Shown here: piece after piece, positions 26,322 through 48,572 of the stretch
Layout of the letters: the number at the start of each line of letters is the position of its first letter
How positions within the stretch are numbered: the first letter of the stretch is position 1
From: Rhea pennata
Taxonomy: Eukaryota; Chordata; Aves; Rheiformes; Rheidae
Length of the DNA: 64,000 nt
Assembly: GCF_028389875.1 (NCBI RefSeq)
Contig: NC_084702.1
Location: forward strand, 49,696,053 to 49,760,052
Reading direction: 5' to 3'
Program-made: the position numbers and the translations under genes
The notes under the pieces: model-generated
Seen by the model: the letters and a program-made list of their open reading frames with translations, nothing else
What the model was told of the DNA's origin: nothing
Database searches by the model: none

Positions 26322-26369
26322 CTTTTTTTTTTTTCTTACAGTATATTTTTGTACACTTTGTTATAAAAC

Positions 26370-38424
<12,055 letters not shown>

Positions 38425-38872
38425 AGGAATCCATAATAAGCTGACTTGACTTGGGTTTTGAATCATACCTGCCGTGTTGAAGATCAAGGCATCACAGTGG
38501 AGAAACTCTCAAAGGAAGTGGTATTGCTCTTGCCTGTATGGTGAACAAATGAAAACAACCTGTGATCACGCTTAGAAGCCTACAGCAACATCATAGGACT
38601 GCTCCACATGCTTGAAGACCTGAGCTTTTTTTTCCCCTTAAATACTGGCACATACTAGGAGCAGCCTTTCTAGCCTACAGTCGTGTGTCAAAACACTCAC
38701 CACGTTGTAAGAGAGGGATGGTTTCCTATTATGATTTGAAAATTTGCACATGCTCATTGCTTACATTGTGCGATTCAGTGTCACTACAGCTTTTTCTCAC
38801 TTATGCCTGACTGTTGTTACCCCTCTTACTTGTTCGTGGTCTGCACAACAAGGAGCAAAAGAAAAGCTTTGA

Positions 38873-38873
<1 letters not shown>

Positions 38874-38914
<41 letters not shown>

Positions 38915-38944
38915 AGCAACAAAGACTTCAACAAATGCACTGAC

Positions 38945-38969
<25 letters not shown>
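38874..38969 (+). repeat. A40 - 31-nt loop - T25 inverted homopolymers in the 3' UTR
   Basis: 40 A at 38874-38913 and 25 T at 38945-38969 can form an A-U helix of up to 25 bp in the mRNA. The internal A40 would also prime oligo-dT. Confidence 0.95.
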
Positions 38970-38975
<6 letters not shown>

Positions 38976-40253
38976 ATGTAGCCTGGACTTTACCTGCATA
39001 TGCACATGCTCAGAATTGTCCTAATAGGCTGATCCTGTATCACCTCTTCAGCTTGGATCCTGTTGTGGATTTATTTACAAACATCAAATGCCTTCAAGCC
39101 AATCCTTCTTGCTGTGTGTTTTGCAGCCTACTGTAGTAGATAAGCAACAGATGCGAGGGGGTGGGGGTTGGGGGGCTATTACAGAAGGAAACTATAAGAG
39201 ACTCTGTCAGGATTGTATACCTTCTTGATTTCTTTTAAAAATTTGTTGCCTTTCTACTATTACCGCAAAGCAGCATTTTGTTACAGACTGCCTAAAAAAT
39301 CACTTAATCTCAGGTGAACTCATCACTTGCCAAACTGTTGGAATGCTATTTGTTTTGTTAGTTGCACTGTTGAGTTACCTTTTTTTTGTTCTGTTTTGTG
39401 TTTGTATTCTGTTTTTTCTTCTTCACTTCAGAGGGGGATTTGGAATAGGGACATACACAAAAGTTACAAAACCTACATGCATTCCCTTCTTAACTGCCTA
39501 TATTATGAAAAAGAGAGAGTCAAGTTGTGAAGCTTTAAAAAAAAAAAGAAAAAAAGGCACAAATGAAAGCAGCACCAGCAGACACTGGCTGAGACTCAAA
39601 GAATTTAAAAAGGACATAATCATATACTGCCCAGGGTTCATGGGTGGAGAGATTTCTCAACTAGTAGGGAGGGGAAGGGAAAGTAAATTTTATTTTTTTA
39701 CATAGTTACTTAATCACCAAAAACTCTATACCTTTATATAAGGAGTCTCTAGTAGAAAGTATATTTCAGACTACAAGAGCTTGGCCTATGGTAAAAGATA
39801 GCTCAGTTTGTGCACTTTGTATTATCTTCAGGGTTTATGATACTGTAAAAATACTAGAAGTATAATGAAACTGGGTGAGATGTCAGTGTTACCAGCTGTA
39901 CTTAAATACTAGTTAACTGAGAATTTCTTAAGTGATTACATCTCCTGTGGTACACTCAGGAGCTTTAAAACAAAACCCTCAACAACTTCAAACATTCATT
40001 GAGAACACAAGAAATGAAACAGAACAAGTACTCGCTCCCTGAGTGTACCCCAAAGACAGAGGTGAAGAAAGAGAAATGGTGTGATGGAGCCATTAGATCC
40101 AGTAATACAAATAACCAGCACTTAACATGCTAGAGCCTTGGGAAAGTCAGCTTTCCTTTTCAGAAATAACAGAGACAGTTCACAAAGGGACATGCTTCTG
40201 GTGTTGACTGCTTAAACAAACGGAGATCTAATCCATCATGTATCTTCTCGTGC

Positions 40254-40259
40254 AATAAA
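40254..40259 (+). terminator. Proximal candidate poly(A) signal
   Basis: AATAAA within GCAATAAAACAG. It could give a 3' UTR about 560 nt shorter than the distal signal. Confidence 0.4.
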
Positions 40260-40815
40260 ACAGAAGGGAGGAGGAGAGACAAAGCTGGGGTTTCTGCATG
40301 GTGCTTTTAGAAAAATTGCCTTGTTTTTAAGGCTTCATAAAGTGACAAAAATAGGCTTTTCCATAAGTGGCCTTTATGAGAACATGAAAAATACTTCATG
40401 TTTCAAAAATCATGACAGGGTGAAAAAGTATACATATGAGTCGCGTTTTAAGTGATTCAGTTAGAAGGTTTTGGCTTTGATAAGAATACTGGATAACAAG
40501 GAAATTGGGTGATGTCTTACATTATTAGGCCATTTTGTGAATGTCCCTTTCCTGTACCCTCTCCAACTAGACAAAAAAACTTACTTAAAAGCTGATGGGA
40601 TCGTTGGCATAAAAGGGCATTTGGTGGTTTTACTTTATTTTCATGTTTTGTTTTGTTTTAACAGACTAGGGAACAATTGTTGATACACATAGCATTAAAG
40701 TGCTTATCACAGCATAATGGAAAATTGCATATGAAGCAGGATTGACCAATATTGTAGTAATTGGCATTGCATCACAGTATTTGTGCTCAGAGTGAAAAAT
40801 TCTGAAACTTTATCA

Positions 40816-40821
40816 AATAAA
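40816..40821 (+). terminator. Main candidate ARRDC3 poly(A) signal
   Basis: AATAAA followed by a likely cleavage zone about 15-25 nt downstream and a GT-rich element (TTTTGTTAGTTGTTTAG, 40840-40856), as expected for a strong site. A further AATAAA at 41174-41179 is followed by T and A runs and is less convincing. Confidence 0.7.
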
Positions 40822-41689
40822 GACTTTTCATTTAAACTATTTTGTTAGTTGTTTAGAGGCATTACTATTCTTCCACAAATATTGGTCAATTCTCAGCATT
40901 ATAAAACATCAGGTTCACAGTTGTAGCCCAGTATTTGATACAGAATCCTGATCTGAATTAGGGAAAAAGAATAAGTAAAATCCAAACGTTAGAGAAACAA
41001 AGTGCAATATTAAATGTTTGCTTTATAGATTATATTCTATGGCTGTTTGTACTCTTTTCTTTTTTTTTTTTTTGTTTTTAGTTTTGGTGCTGAATATGTC
41101 CTTGTAGACTCTGTTTCAAGAAAACAATATGTGGAAAAAAAAATAATTTTTCCTATTGCTCTTCCTTGTGGAAAATAAACTTTTTTTAAAAAAAAAAAGT
41201 TTTTAAATTCTTTCCATGTAAGGCATGAAGTTTGTGTAATGCAATGCAAAGCTTTTATTTACTACATGTCTATGCATTAAATAATGGTTGTAAGGAAATA
41301 CGGGAATACATACACTATATCCACAAATACTACAGGAATACCTACGCTAAGTATGTATCAAACTCTATTGGCAGAACTAGTGCTGGAACTTCATCGCTAA
41401 CGAAGCTCATCAGCTCAGTTTCATCATCCTCGGTTCCATTTTCTTACTTGCATCAACGACCTCTCAGGGCTAGGTCCCAGAAAAGAAGCCACAGTACAAT
41501 TTCCTACATTGGGAAATGGCAGTAATTTACAGGGATACTTTCCCAGGACACTATGTTTATATTACCATCGTAACTGTAGCGACTTGTTCATGTTGTCCAG
41601 TACTTCCCACTACAAATAGCTGCGGCTTTAGGAGGGGTGGGGGCTCACATTAGTAGGGGTAGGAGGAAACTGGGGAGAGGGTATTCACC

Positions 41690-41930
41690 TAAAAGCCAGA
41701 TCCTTCTGGCCGGCAGGTGGGATACGAAGGTTGGTCTGGCGACAGGAGGTCAGCAAGGTGCCCTTTGCTGTTCCGTGGACGCCCGGCTGTCCCAGGGGCT
41801 GGGAACGGCCGCGCGCCCCTCGCTCGGCAGAGCTCTGCGAGGTGTCCGTAAAGCTCCTCGGCGAAGCCCTGCCGCGGCATCCTGCTTCCGCATACCACGC
41901 ACAGCTGAACCTCTGACAAAATGGATTATC
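41690..41930. promoter_or_regulatory. Small CpG-rich block downstream of ARRDC3
   Basis: About 240 bp of GC-rich sequence with many CpGs (for example GGAACGGCCGCGCGCCCCTC), about 0.9 kb past the ARRDC3 poly(A) site. No gene is recognisable on either strand; the overlapping open frames reflect composition. Confidence 0.45.
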
Positions 41931-42867
41931 ATCCTCCTTCGGTATCAAAATGTCGTTTGACCTAAGGGAAGGTTCACCAGGCTAGAAGCCAGGACTCGGG
42001 AGTCCAACATAGGCTGTTCCTGTGCATTTGTGCTAAAGGTATTGAAGATAACTACATTTTCATAATACTGTACCCTGTGTTTTACGGTGTATGCTGCTAA
42101 TGCGGACAACCCAAAACATTTGGCCGATCTCCTTGTATAACAGGAACAGTAGGACTTCCTGAACGTGTGAATTCCTGTGTGAAATGGAGCATTTCAATTT
42201 AATTCTGAATTTGTAAGTGCCTTTTACAGAGAATGCAGCAAGATGGTTTAAATTTCTTTTATGTGTTAGTTAATCATTTGTATCTGAGTTCTAGTTCAAA
42301 GTGATAGGAAATACAAAAAATAAGGTTCTCTATCATGCACATATACTTAGAACCTCTTTGTAACTGAATAACAACAATTAATTACTTTTTTCCAGTACCA
42401 GCACAAATCTTTTTAGTACCTCAGTTCCTGATGCTATGTGGCTATGTTTGTTAGAATTTAAATTATCTGCAATATCATTTCAAGGACACACACTTCTAGT
42501 GTTTTTGTGCAACATTTTCTGGAAATCTCATTTTTAGACCAGAACTACTACTAAGAATTCCTTTAAACTTATGTTTATATTGTCACCATTACTATAACAT
42601 TGGAAATTATCAAAGTTTTGCTCTTTGAGATCTGAATATTCTCTTTGAAAATGCACATGTAAAATAATTATGTGGCTCCTCCACATCAGCTAGTCATAAA
42701 AAAAAACAGTACAGAAAAATGACATTTCACTGCTTCGGTCCTTATGCTTCTGAGAGACACCAGGCAATGCTGCAAAATCATTCAACAGTTTTTTTTGACA
42801 ATTATCTAGCCAAAACACAGAAGAGCTTTCCAATCCCTTTTCAGATTCAAGCCTGTCACTTCTTACC

Positions 42868-42886
42868 AAAAAAAAAAAAAAAAAAA
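42868..42886. repeat. A19 homopolymer
   Basis: Nineteen A residues directly upstream of the CpG-rich block that starts near 42905. Confidence 0.9.
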
Positions 42887-42904
42887 TACAACCGATAACT
42901 CAGC

Positions 42905-43830
42905 ACGAACTAGAGCTACCGTTGTTTTTCACGGCCCAGCGACAGTCGGAGAAGTCGCAGAACGGACTTCGGAAGCAGCCTCGCTGGCTGGGCGCCCGTC
43001 CAACGGGGAACTTTCTGGAGGGAAACCTGGGCGCCAACGCGGAGGCTGCCGGCGCGAATGCGAGCCGCCGGCTCCGCGCGCGGCCCGGGGCCCGGCCTAG
43101 TTTTTCAGTAGGTCACTGCTCCAGGAGGACAGCTGCTCCCAGGAACACGGACTTGGCCCGAGGGTCCGGCCCGACGCGAAGCGTCCTGTTACACGCGCTG
43201 CGCGCAGAGTGGATTTAAGCAGAAACCTCGTGAGGAATTCACAGAAATTTGAGCGGTACCAAGCACGCGCACCTGCCTGACAACTAACGGCCATCTCCAT
43301 CTGTATGTTTTTTCCTAGGGAAGGCAACTCACAAAGGCACGGCCTTCGGCACGTCTCGCCTCCCTTCCAGATGATGTCCTTGAAATAAGAAAAAAAAAGG
43401 TGATCTGTTTGTTCTCTAAGCAATCATTCACTCTCTCCTGGAACTCTCCCTGCCAGCTGCAGCCTGCTATTTTTGGAGCTGGATCTCCGGATCTCCTGAC
43501 CCGGCGCACGGAGCGGTAGCTCCCGAGCACAGGCCAGACGCCACCGCGAAGGCCGAGTTGGGCTCGTTCCCCCCCATCCAGTTCACAGCAGGAAAGGTTC
43601 GGCGTTCAGGGCACGGCCTCGAGCGTGTTTCGAGCACCTCGCCATACCGTTACACAGGACGCGCGCCTCGCTCGGTGACGACCTAGAGGCAGCGACGGCG
43701 GGAGGTCAGAACCGAGGGCCACGGCGGTGGCGCCGGCCGCCCGCGAACGCCGCCCGCGCGGGCTCCCACCGCGGACGGCGCCGGGGAGCGCCGCAACGGG
43801 CAGGCCGCAACGTAGTGAGCGTCACTTCTA
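42905..43830. promoter_or_regulatory. Orphan CpG island (two lobes)
   Basis: Two CpG-dense lobes, 42905-43240 and 43480-43830, are separated by a less GC-rich bridge. The right lobe is the denser (for example GGTGGCGCCGGCCGCCCGCG). It lies about 2-3 kb beyond the end of ARRDC3. Neither strand shows a recognisable first coding exon, so a non-coding transcript promoter or a methylation-free regulatory island is the best reading. Confidence 0.6.
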
Positions 43831-43928
43831 TCGAATGTTTATAGTGTGAGTTCAGGAGCGTAGGTCCTTCAGTCTTTCTCGAAGAAGATACGATACTTTT
43901 GTTCTCAACAGCATGTAAAGGAGGAAAT

Positions 43929-43944
43929 GGGGGGGGGGGGGGGG
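43929..43944. repeat. G16 homopolymer with G-rich extension
   Basis: Sixteen G followed by AGGAGGGGG, a strong G-quadruplex candidate on the + strand about 100 bp beyond the orphan CpG island. Confidence 0.95.
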
Positions 43945-44422
43945 AGGAGGGGGAATCCTCGCAAAATTGAATATAAGCTTTTGCTATTTTTTTATCTGAA
44001 AATTCACGCAGTCATCTACATCTACACGATGCCTTACTGTCATCAGACTGCCGAATATCTGAACTAAACTTCCCACTACAGATGGTCTAGATACTAACAT
44101 TCGAGGCAAATTTGCCATGCTTGCCCATCGGCTAACAAACAGAATTTAATAAATCTTTCCATGGGTCAGTCAGCCTTGTGAAAGATGTAGAATATTCACT
44201 GGGTAATGGTTTCTAATTAATAAATGAATGATCGTTTACGCCCCTGTTGTAGAGGCCGATTTTAAATGAGTTGAAGACTGCAGGGTTAACCAGTGCATTT
44301 TTGCTGGCTAGCATTGCCAAGTTCAGAGAACCGTAACACATTGAAGTCCAGCTCTGATTACCAGATTTATTTCCGTATGAAGTATGCAACATAAACAAAG
44401 AGAAATTTGCTTCGCTATTTCA

Positions 44423-44440
44423 GAGCTAATTAATTAGCTC
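44423..44440. promoter_or_regulatory. 18-bp perfect palindrome with paired homeodomain site
   Basis: GAGCTAATTAATTAGCTC is its own reverse complement. The centre TAATTAATTA is a two-base-spaced dimer site for paired-class homeodomains. An enhancer role is inferred. Confidence 0.45.
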
Positions 44441-44806
44441 CCATAGCTTAAAATAAAATGTTTTCTTTCAAACCTTTTAAGAGCATCAGACAGGAGCAAC
44501 AGTTTAATTCCTGACCCTTATATTTTAGGGCATCGGACATAACATATTGGGACAAATTTGCACACCTATAAAACAATGAAGTGATTCATCAGTTGTACCA
44601 CAAGGCTATGTGCACAAAGAAAGCAATTAGAAAAAAACTAGTATCTAGCAAAAGCAGAAATAAAACAATTTTAATTAAACTTTCAAACCACATCATTGTT
44701 TACTTTTCTGCTTTCAAACTTTCCCTCTTATTTTCTCCATGTAATTCACAGTAATTCAAAGGAGGTAACAATCATATCTTAATTCCCTCACTGCCATCCC
44801 CCCCTT

Positions 44807-44815
<9 letters not shown>

Positions 44816-44855
<40 letters not shown>

Positions 44856-44862
44856 GTATGTA
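44816..44862. repeat. (CA)n-(TA)n compound microsatellite
   Basis: A CA tract of about 14 units runs into a short TA tract and then GTATGTATA. Confidence 0.95.
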
Positions 44863-44892
44863 TAATTCAAACTTTTCAAGGCTCCAGAACAT

Positions 44893-44894
<2 letters not shown>

Positions 44895-44935
<41 letters not shown>
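44895..44935. repeat. (CA)20 microsatellite
   Basis: 41 bp of uninterrupted CA dinucleotides, 32 bp after the preceding compound repeat. Confidence 0.97.
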
Positions 44936-44937
<2 letters not shown>

Positions 44938-45181
44938 CTCTGTCCTCTCAACCTAAAACGCCTTCCAGGAATGCACTTGTAAAGCCACTATCCATTTGCT
45001 CCCCCAAACCGTCTTTTTATTGAAAAATGCCGGAAGTAATGATTAGCTGGAAGACTTGAGGGAATTCCTGATATCAAATTTGATTTTTATTCATGGCATG
45101 AGCTAGAGCAACTAGGCAGTTGCAGCATGGCAGCTATTTTATGGTATTTCCACACCTTTAATCCAAAGTATCTCACAATAA

Positions 45182-45195
45182 ATGCAAATTAATTT
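45182..45195. promoter_or_regulatory. Octamer plus homeodomain site
   Basis: ATGCAAAT (45182-45189), the exact POU octamer, runs directly into TAATTT, giving ATGCAAATTAAT. It sits in unique-looking AT-rich sequence (45060-45290). Enhancer function is inferred. Confidence 0.35.
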
Positions 45196-46769
45196 ACACT
45201 GAAGGTAATTTTATTGTGGATTAAAAGCATACATATGACCGATTAGAGTACCTGACTGCGCAGTAAACTCATATTTGCTTTACATGTGAGATACCATATC
45301 CCACCAGTGTCTTACCCTCCGGTTACCCCAGCTGACACTGGTTACCCCTTCCCCCCAAAAGAACAAATAAAAGTTTTAAATGGCTTATAAACATCCTTTT
45401 TTATGCTGCTGACACATGGAAACACTGCTCTATGAATGTTAGATTACCCTATACTCAGGCTGATCCTTTTTGTTTACAAGATCCAATTAGAAAGTGATTT
45501 TAAAATACATTAATTCCTTTGGCATATATTTGGTACTTTTCCATGATTGTGTGCCCTAATGCTAACTAGACTTCTGGCACAACCAGAAGACACAAGAAAA
45601 AACATGCTTGAGAAGATGCTAGTGCACACAGCTGAAACGGAGTACGCAAGTGGCATGTTGCTTCCATTTCCTTGCTGCTACAAAAGGCAAACTCTGCCGT
45701 GCTAAACCTTACTCTCTTGGCAACTGGTTCATAAACACAATATATTCCAACAAATCATTTCTGTCTCCTTGGCTCACAGATCTGAAGAGAAAGACGATAA
45801 ACTGCTATTATTGCATGCAAAGAATAGCACAGCGAGAGGAAGGAACCAAAATTTTGCAGCGGCTACTGGTCCCTCTGCCCAAAGCCTCTAGCAATCACAG
45901 AGCGGGAGAAGCAAGACGCCTCATCGCTGATGAGCCCGTGGATATCTTTAGCTCTACAATGCAATCAGCAATTTATAAGTGCACGGTAAGAGCAAAGTCC
46001 CTCGCAGACTGCATGAATATCTTCCTGGAGTGTCTTATGTAGCACATCACCGGCCAAGCTGCATCACCTCCGTCACCTGCACAAGTCTGCAAGGAGAGCA
46101 CGCGCCCACGTGCACCTCCCAGGCACACGCACTGAGTGGACACTGGATTAGGAACAGCTTTGATTTATGTAATGCAGAAGTCTGTTTACTAGTTACACAA
46201 AACAGTTCTTGCAAGTTCAAACAAGGACATTTTGGACTTGAACATGCTGTTGTATTTTCTAACCTTATAAGAAGATGTTCTGTTTCTGCGGCTCATAGAT
46301 CTTCCTAAACATGGTGACAGTTCTAATAAGGGGTTTCAGAACACTGTTATGGGATTACTCTAGGACGCTCAGAATCTCACCCAGGAACTCCAGCAAATCG
46401 TTTTTCCAGCTCCAGCATAATGTAAATCATTGACACAAGGACCAAACACTTTGGTGACCCTCATCAAGTTTAAAGTTCTTAAATTTTACCCCGACCCCCC
46501 TACGACTCTTATGGCTAGTACTGTTGCAAAAAGACAAGAAGTAAAAGCAAAACTAAGAGCAATGTAATCTGACAAAAAATAAACACTACAGTATTAAACC
46601 TGGCAAATACTGACATGCCATCAAAGTAACTGGTACTATCTAGTGAAAACCTTCATCGCTTTGGTATCTCATTTGTTTCAAGGCAAAAGATAGCATCTGC
46701 CTGCTTGCAGTTTAGTCCACCGTTACTCAGCAATGCTGAGCAAGGACAAGCCAGTGGCCAGCTTTTGGA

Positions 46770-47050
46770 AATCGGGCCGCGCCAGGGACGACCTTCATGA
46801 CGTGCCAACCGTCGGTTCGTGCAGAAGTCGCCGCGTCGCGCGGCGGCACCGGGGACGCCCCCGTCAACCTGATGCCGGGCACCCGCAGGAAGGACTGCGA
46901 AAGCGCCGCCTGCTCAGCCGCCGCGCCGGCCGGCTCCCAGGAGCAGCTGCGGAGAAAACGGGTCATTTGCCAATCACATGATTCCTGTAAAAGGCGCTGC
47001 TGACGCCAGGGTCCTCGCTCGGGGCGGCCGGGGGAAGGGGCTGCGTTCCC
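46770..47050. promoter_or_regulatory. Orphan CpG island with CCAAT / M-box
   Basis: About 280 bp of CpG-dense sequence. It contains a CRE-like TGACGTGCC near 46799 and, at the right edge, CCAAT (46970-46974) overlapping TCACATGA (46974-46981), the MITF/TFE M-box. No first coding exon is recognisable on either strand. It resembles a small non-coding RNA promoter. Confidence 0.5.
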
Positions 47051-48497
47051 CGCGAGGGTCTGACCCGTCTCTGCCTTCGTGTTCTTGGCTTCTCCTCTGC
47101 AGCTCGCAGCTGACCCTGGTTATTTCTAGGAGTCGTTCACTCCAAAAGGGAAAAGCAAGGGTGGGGGAAGAAGATGGTTGCAATTATTTAAATAAATAGC
47201 ATGTAAGCAACTGGTCTTAATAAAGAAATAGACAAAATAGGCACCTCGCTAAGCCTTTTCCCATTTTGTATGCTTATATGGATTGTAAGCAGCCCAGTGC
47301 GGCACACTTCCCTTCACAAGCGCACGTTTTGCTTCTACAGTGCTGTATGCTATGTTACAGATGCACATAGCTCACTGACTTTATTTACTGACTTAAAGAG
47401 CTGAAAGTTTCTTCCATTCTGTTGATTTATTTGTCATTCACTGACTTCATTTACTTTTAACTCTTTAACTCAGTTTCTTCCAGCTTTGATTCATGACTGC
47501 TATATTACTAAATCCTTCATGAAAGGACAATTTCAGCCTCCCACATCGTCTTTATTTCTGTGGAAGAAAACTGAAAGAGGAGCGCTTTACTCAAACCACA
47601 GAGAATCAACACAGGTAGCATGACCAGAAAAAGGCAATTCTGGGGGAATAACTGAATGCTAATCTACTAAGAACACAAAATGTTCCCCAGCACCAACACA
47701 TAAACAGTCACTGGCGATATGCCTAGATATTTTGGATGTTGTACATCTGTCAAATAAATCAAAGATCCAGATGCAAAATCTGGCAATGACGACATTCTGC
47801 TGGTGCCTTTCAGTCCACCAGCAAATGAGCAGGAACAGTGGAAGCATAAATATCATATTTTTTAATCAGAGATGTTATTTCGGGCAGCTATATCACTTAA
47901 AGAAAAACTAATTTTTACATCTTTCAGTTCATCAAACTGGTGACAGATTTTTTTGGTTTTTGTTTTTTAAGACGGTTGTGAGAGAAGACTCCCCTCTCAA
48001 ATCACAGAGAGCAACTGAGCATTGACATGGGCTCATCTTTCACAACGACCATCAAAGAGGGAATGGGATGCGTATGAACGGGTTAAGACATGTATGAATG
48101 AAGATAATCAAGTTTTAACCATTATCTCCAAACTAAAAGGAATGCAACTTTCTACAGGATTAAACACATTATAGATAAAGAAATAGCCCAGGTTGTGTTA
48201 TAATCCCTCATCAGATAATGCAATACAGGCGACTCACTGAAGCCAAACTTACTAGGTGCATTTCGTGTTTCATTTCATGATCGTTTTGGCCTAAACCTCA
48301 CAAGTCTGCCAACTTCACTGATCCAAAACAGTGCATCCAATGCACCCACAACCACTCCGCACTTATCTCAGCCTAATATAACGCAGGCCGAGTGCACACA
48401 GATTACATAATTGGTCAGTGCACATCAATTTTTTTCTGCACATTCTCTGCCAGCTTCACAGGAACTTCTATAATTCATTAGCAACATATTAGGTAAC

Positions 48498-48523
48498 ATT
48501 AAGGGTTTTGATTAAGGGTTTTG
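48498..48523. repeat. 13-bp tandem duplication
   Basis: Two exact adjacent copies of ATTAAGGGTTTTG, followed by a partial AGGGTTT. It is telomere-like in look only. Confidence 0.9.
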
Positions 48524-48529
48524 AGGGTT

Positions 48530-48572
48530 TCTTTTTCTTTCTTTCTTTCTTTTTTTTTTTTTTTTTTTTTTT
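48530..48572. repeat. (CTTT)n followed by T22
   Basis: A short CTTT microsatellite merges into a run of about 22 T. In reverse orientation it could be the A-tail of an old insertion, but no body is recognised. Confidence 0.9.

Larger units (their letters stand above)
26090..26369 (+). other. ARRDC3 5' untranslated leader (start approximate)
   Basis: This is the sequence between the likely transcription start zone and the start codon; the left edge is a guess. It contains a (CGCGC)4 repeat at 26146-26165 and two minimal upstream reading frames. Close to the start codon it becomes AT-rich and contains a T12 tract followed by CTTACAG (26323-26341), which resembles a 3' splice site. If used, that site would place the CpG-island part of the leader in a separate non-coding exon. 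Confidence 0.6.
38425..40840 (+). other. ARRDC3 3' untranslated region
   Basis: About 2.4 kb without introns or coding content, running to the AATAAA at 40816. It contains the A40/T25 inverted homopolymer pair near its start, a G-rich stretch near 39157-39173, and A-rich runs near 39537-39555. The open frames near 39327-39705 are fortuitous. A TGCACTTTG near 39815 matches the miR-17 family seed, which is a motif-level observation only. Confidence 0.85.

Noticed and set aside
39327-39705. Frames of 67 and 120 codons downstream of the ARRDC3 stop
   Set aside because: They lie in the 3' UTR, are low-complexity, and end in Lys-rich translations of A runs.
45650-46042. 130-codon + strand frame
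   Set aside because: No recognisable family, no CpG promoter directly upstream, and frames of this length are expected by chance in 64 kb read in six frames.
48490-48530. Interstitial telomere repeat
   Set aside because: The AGGGTTT units are not arranged in a TTAGGG period; it is only a 13-bp duplication.
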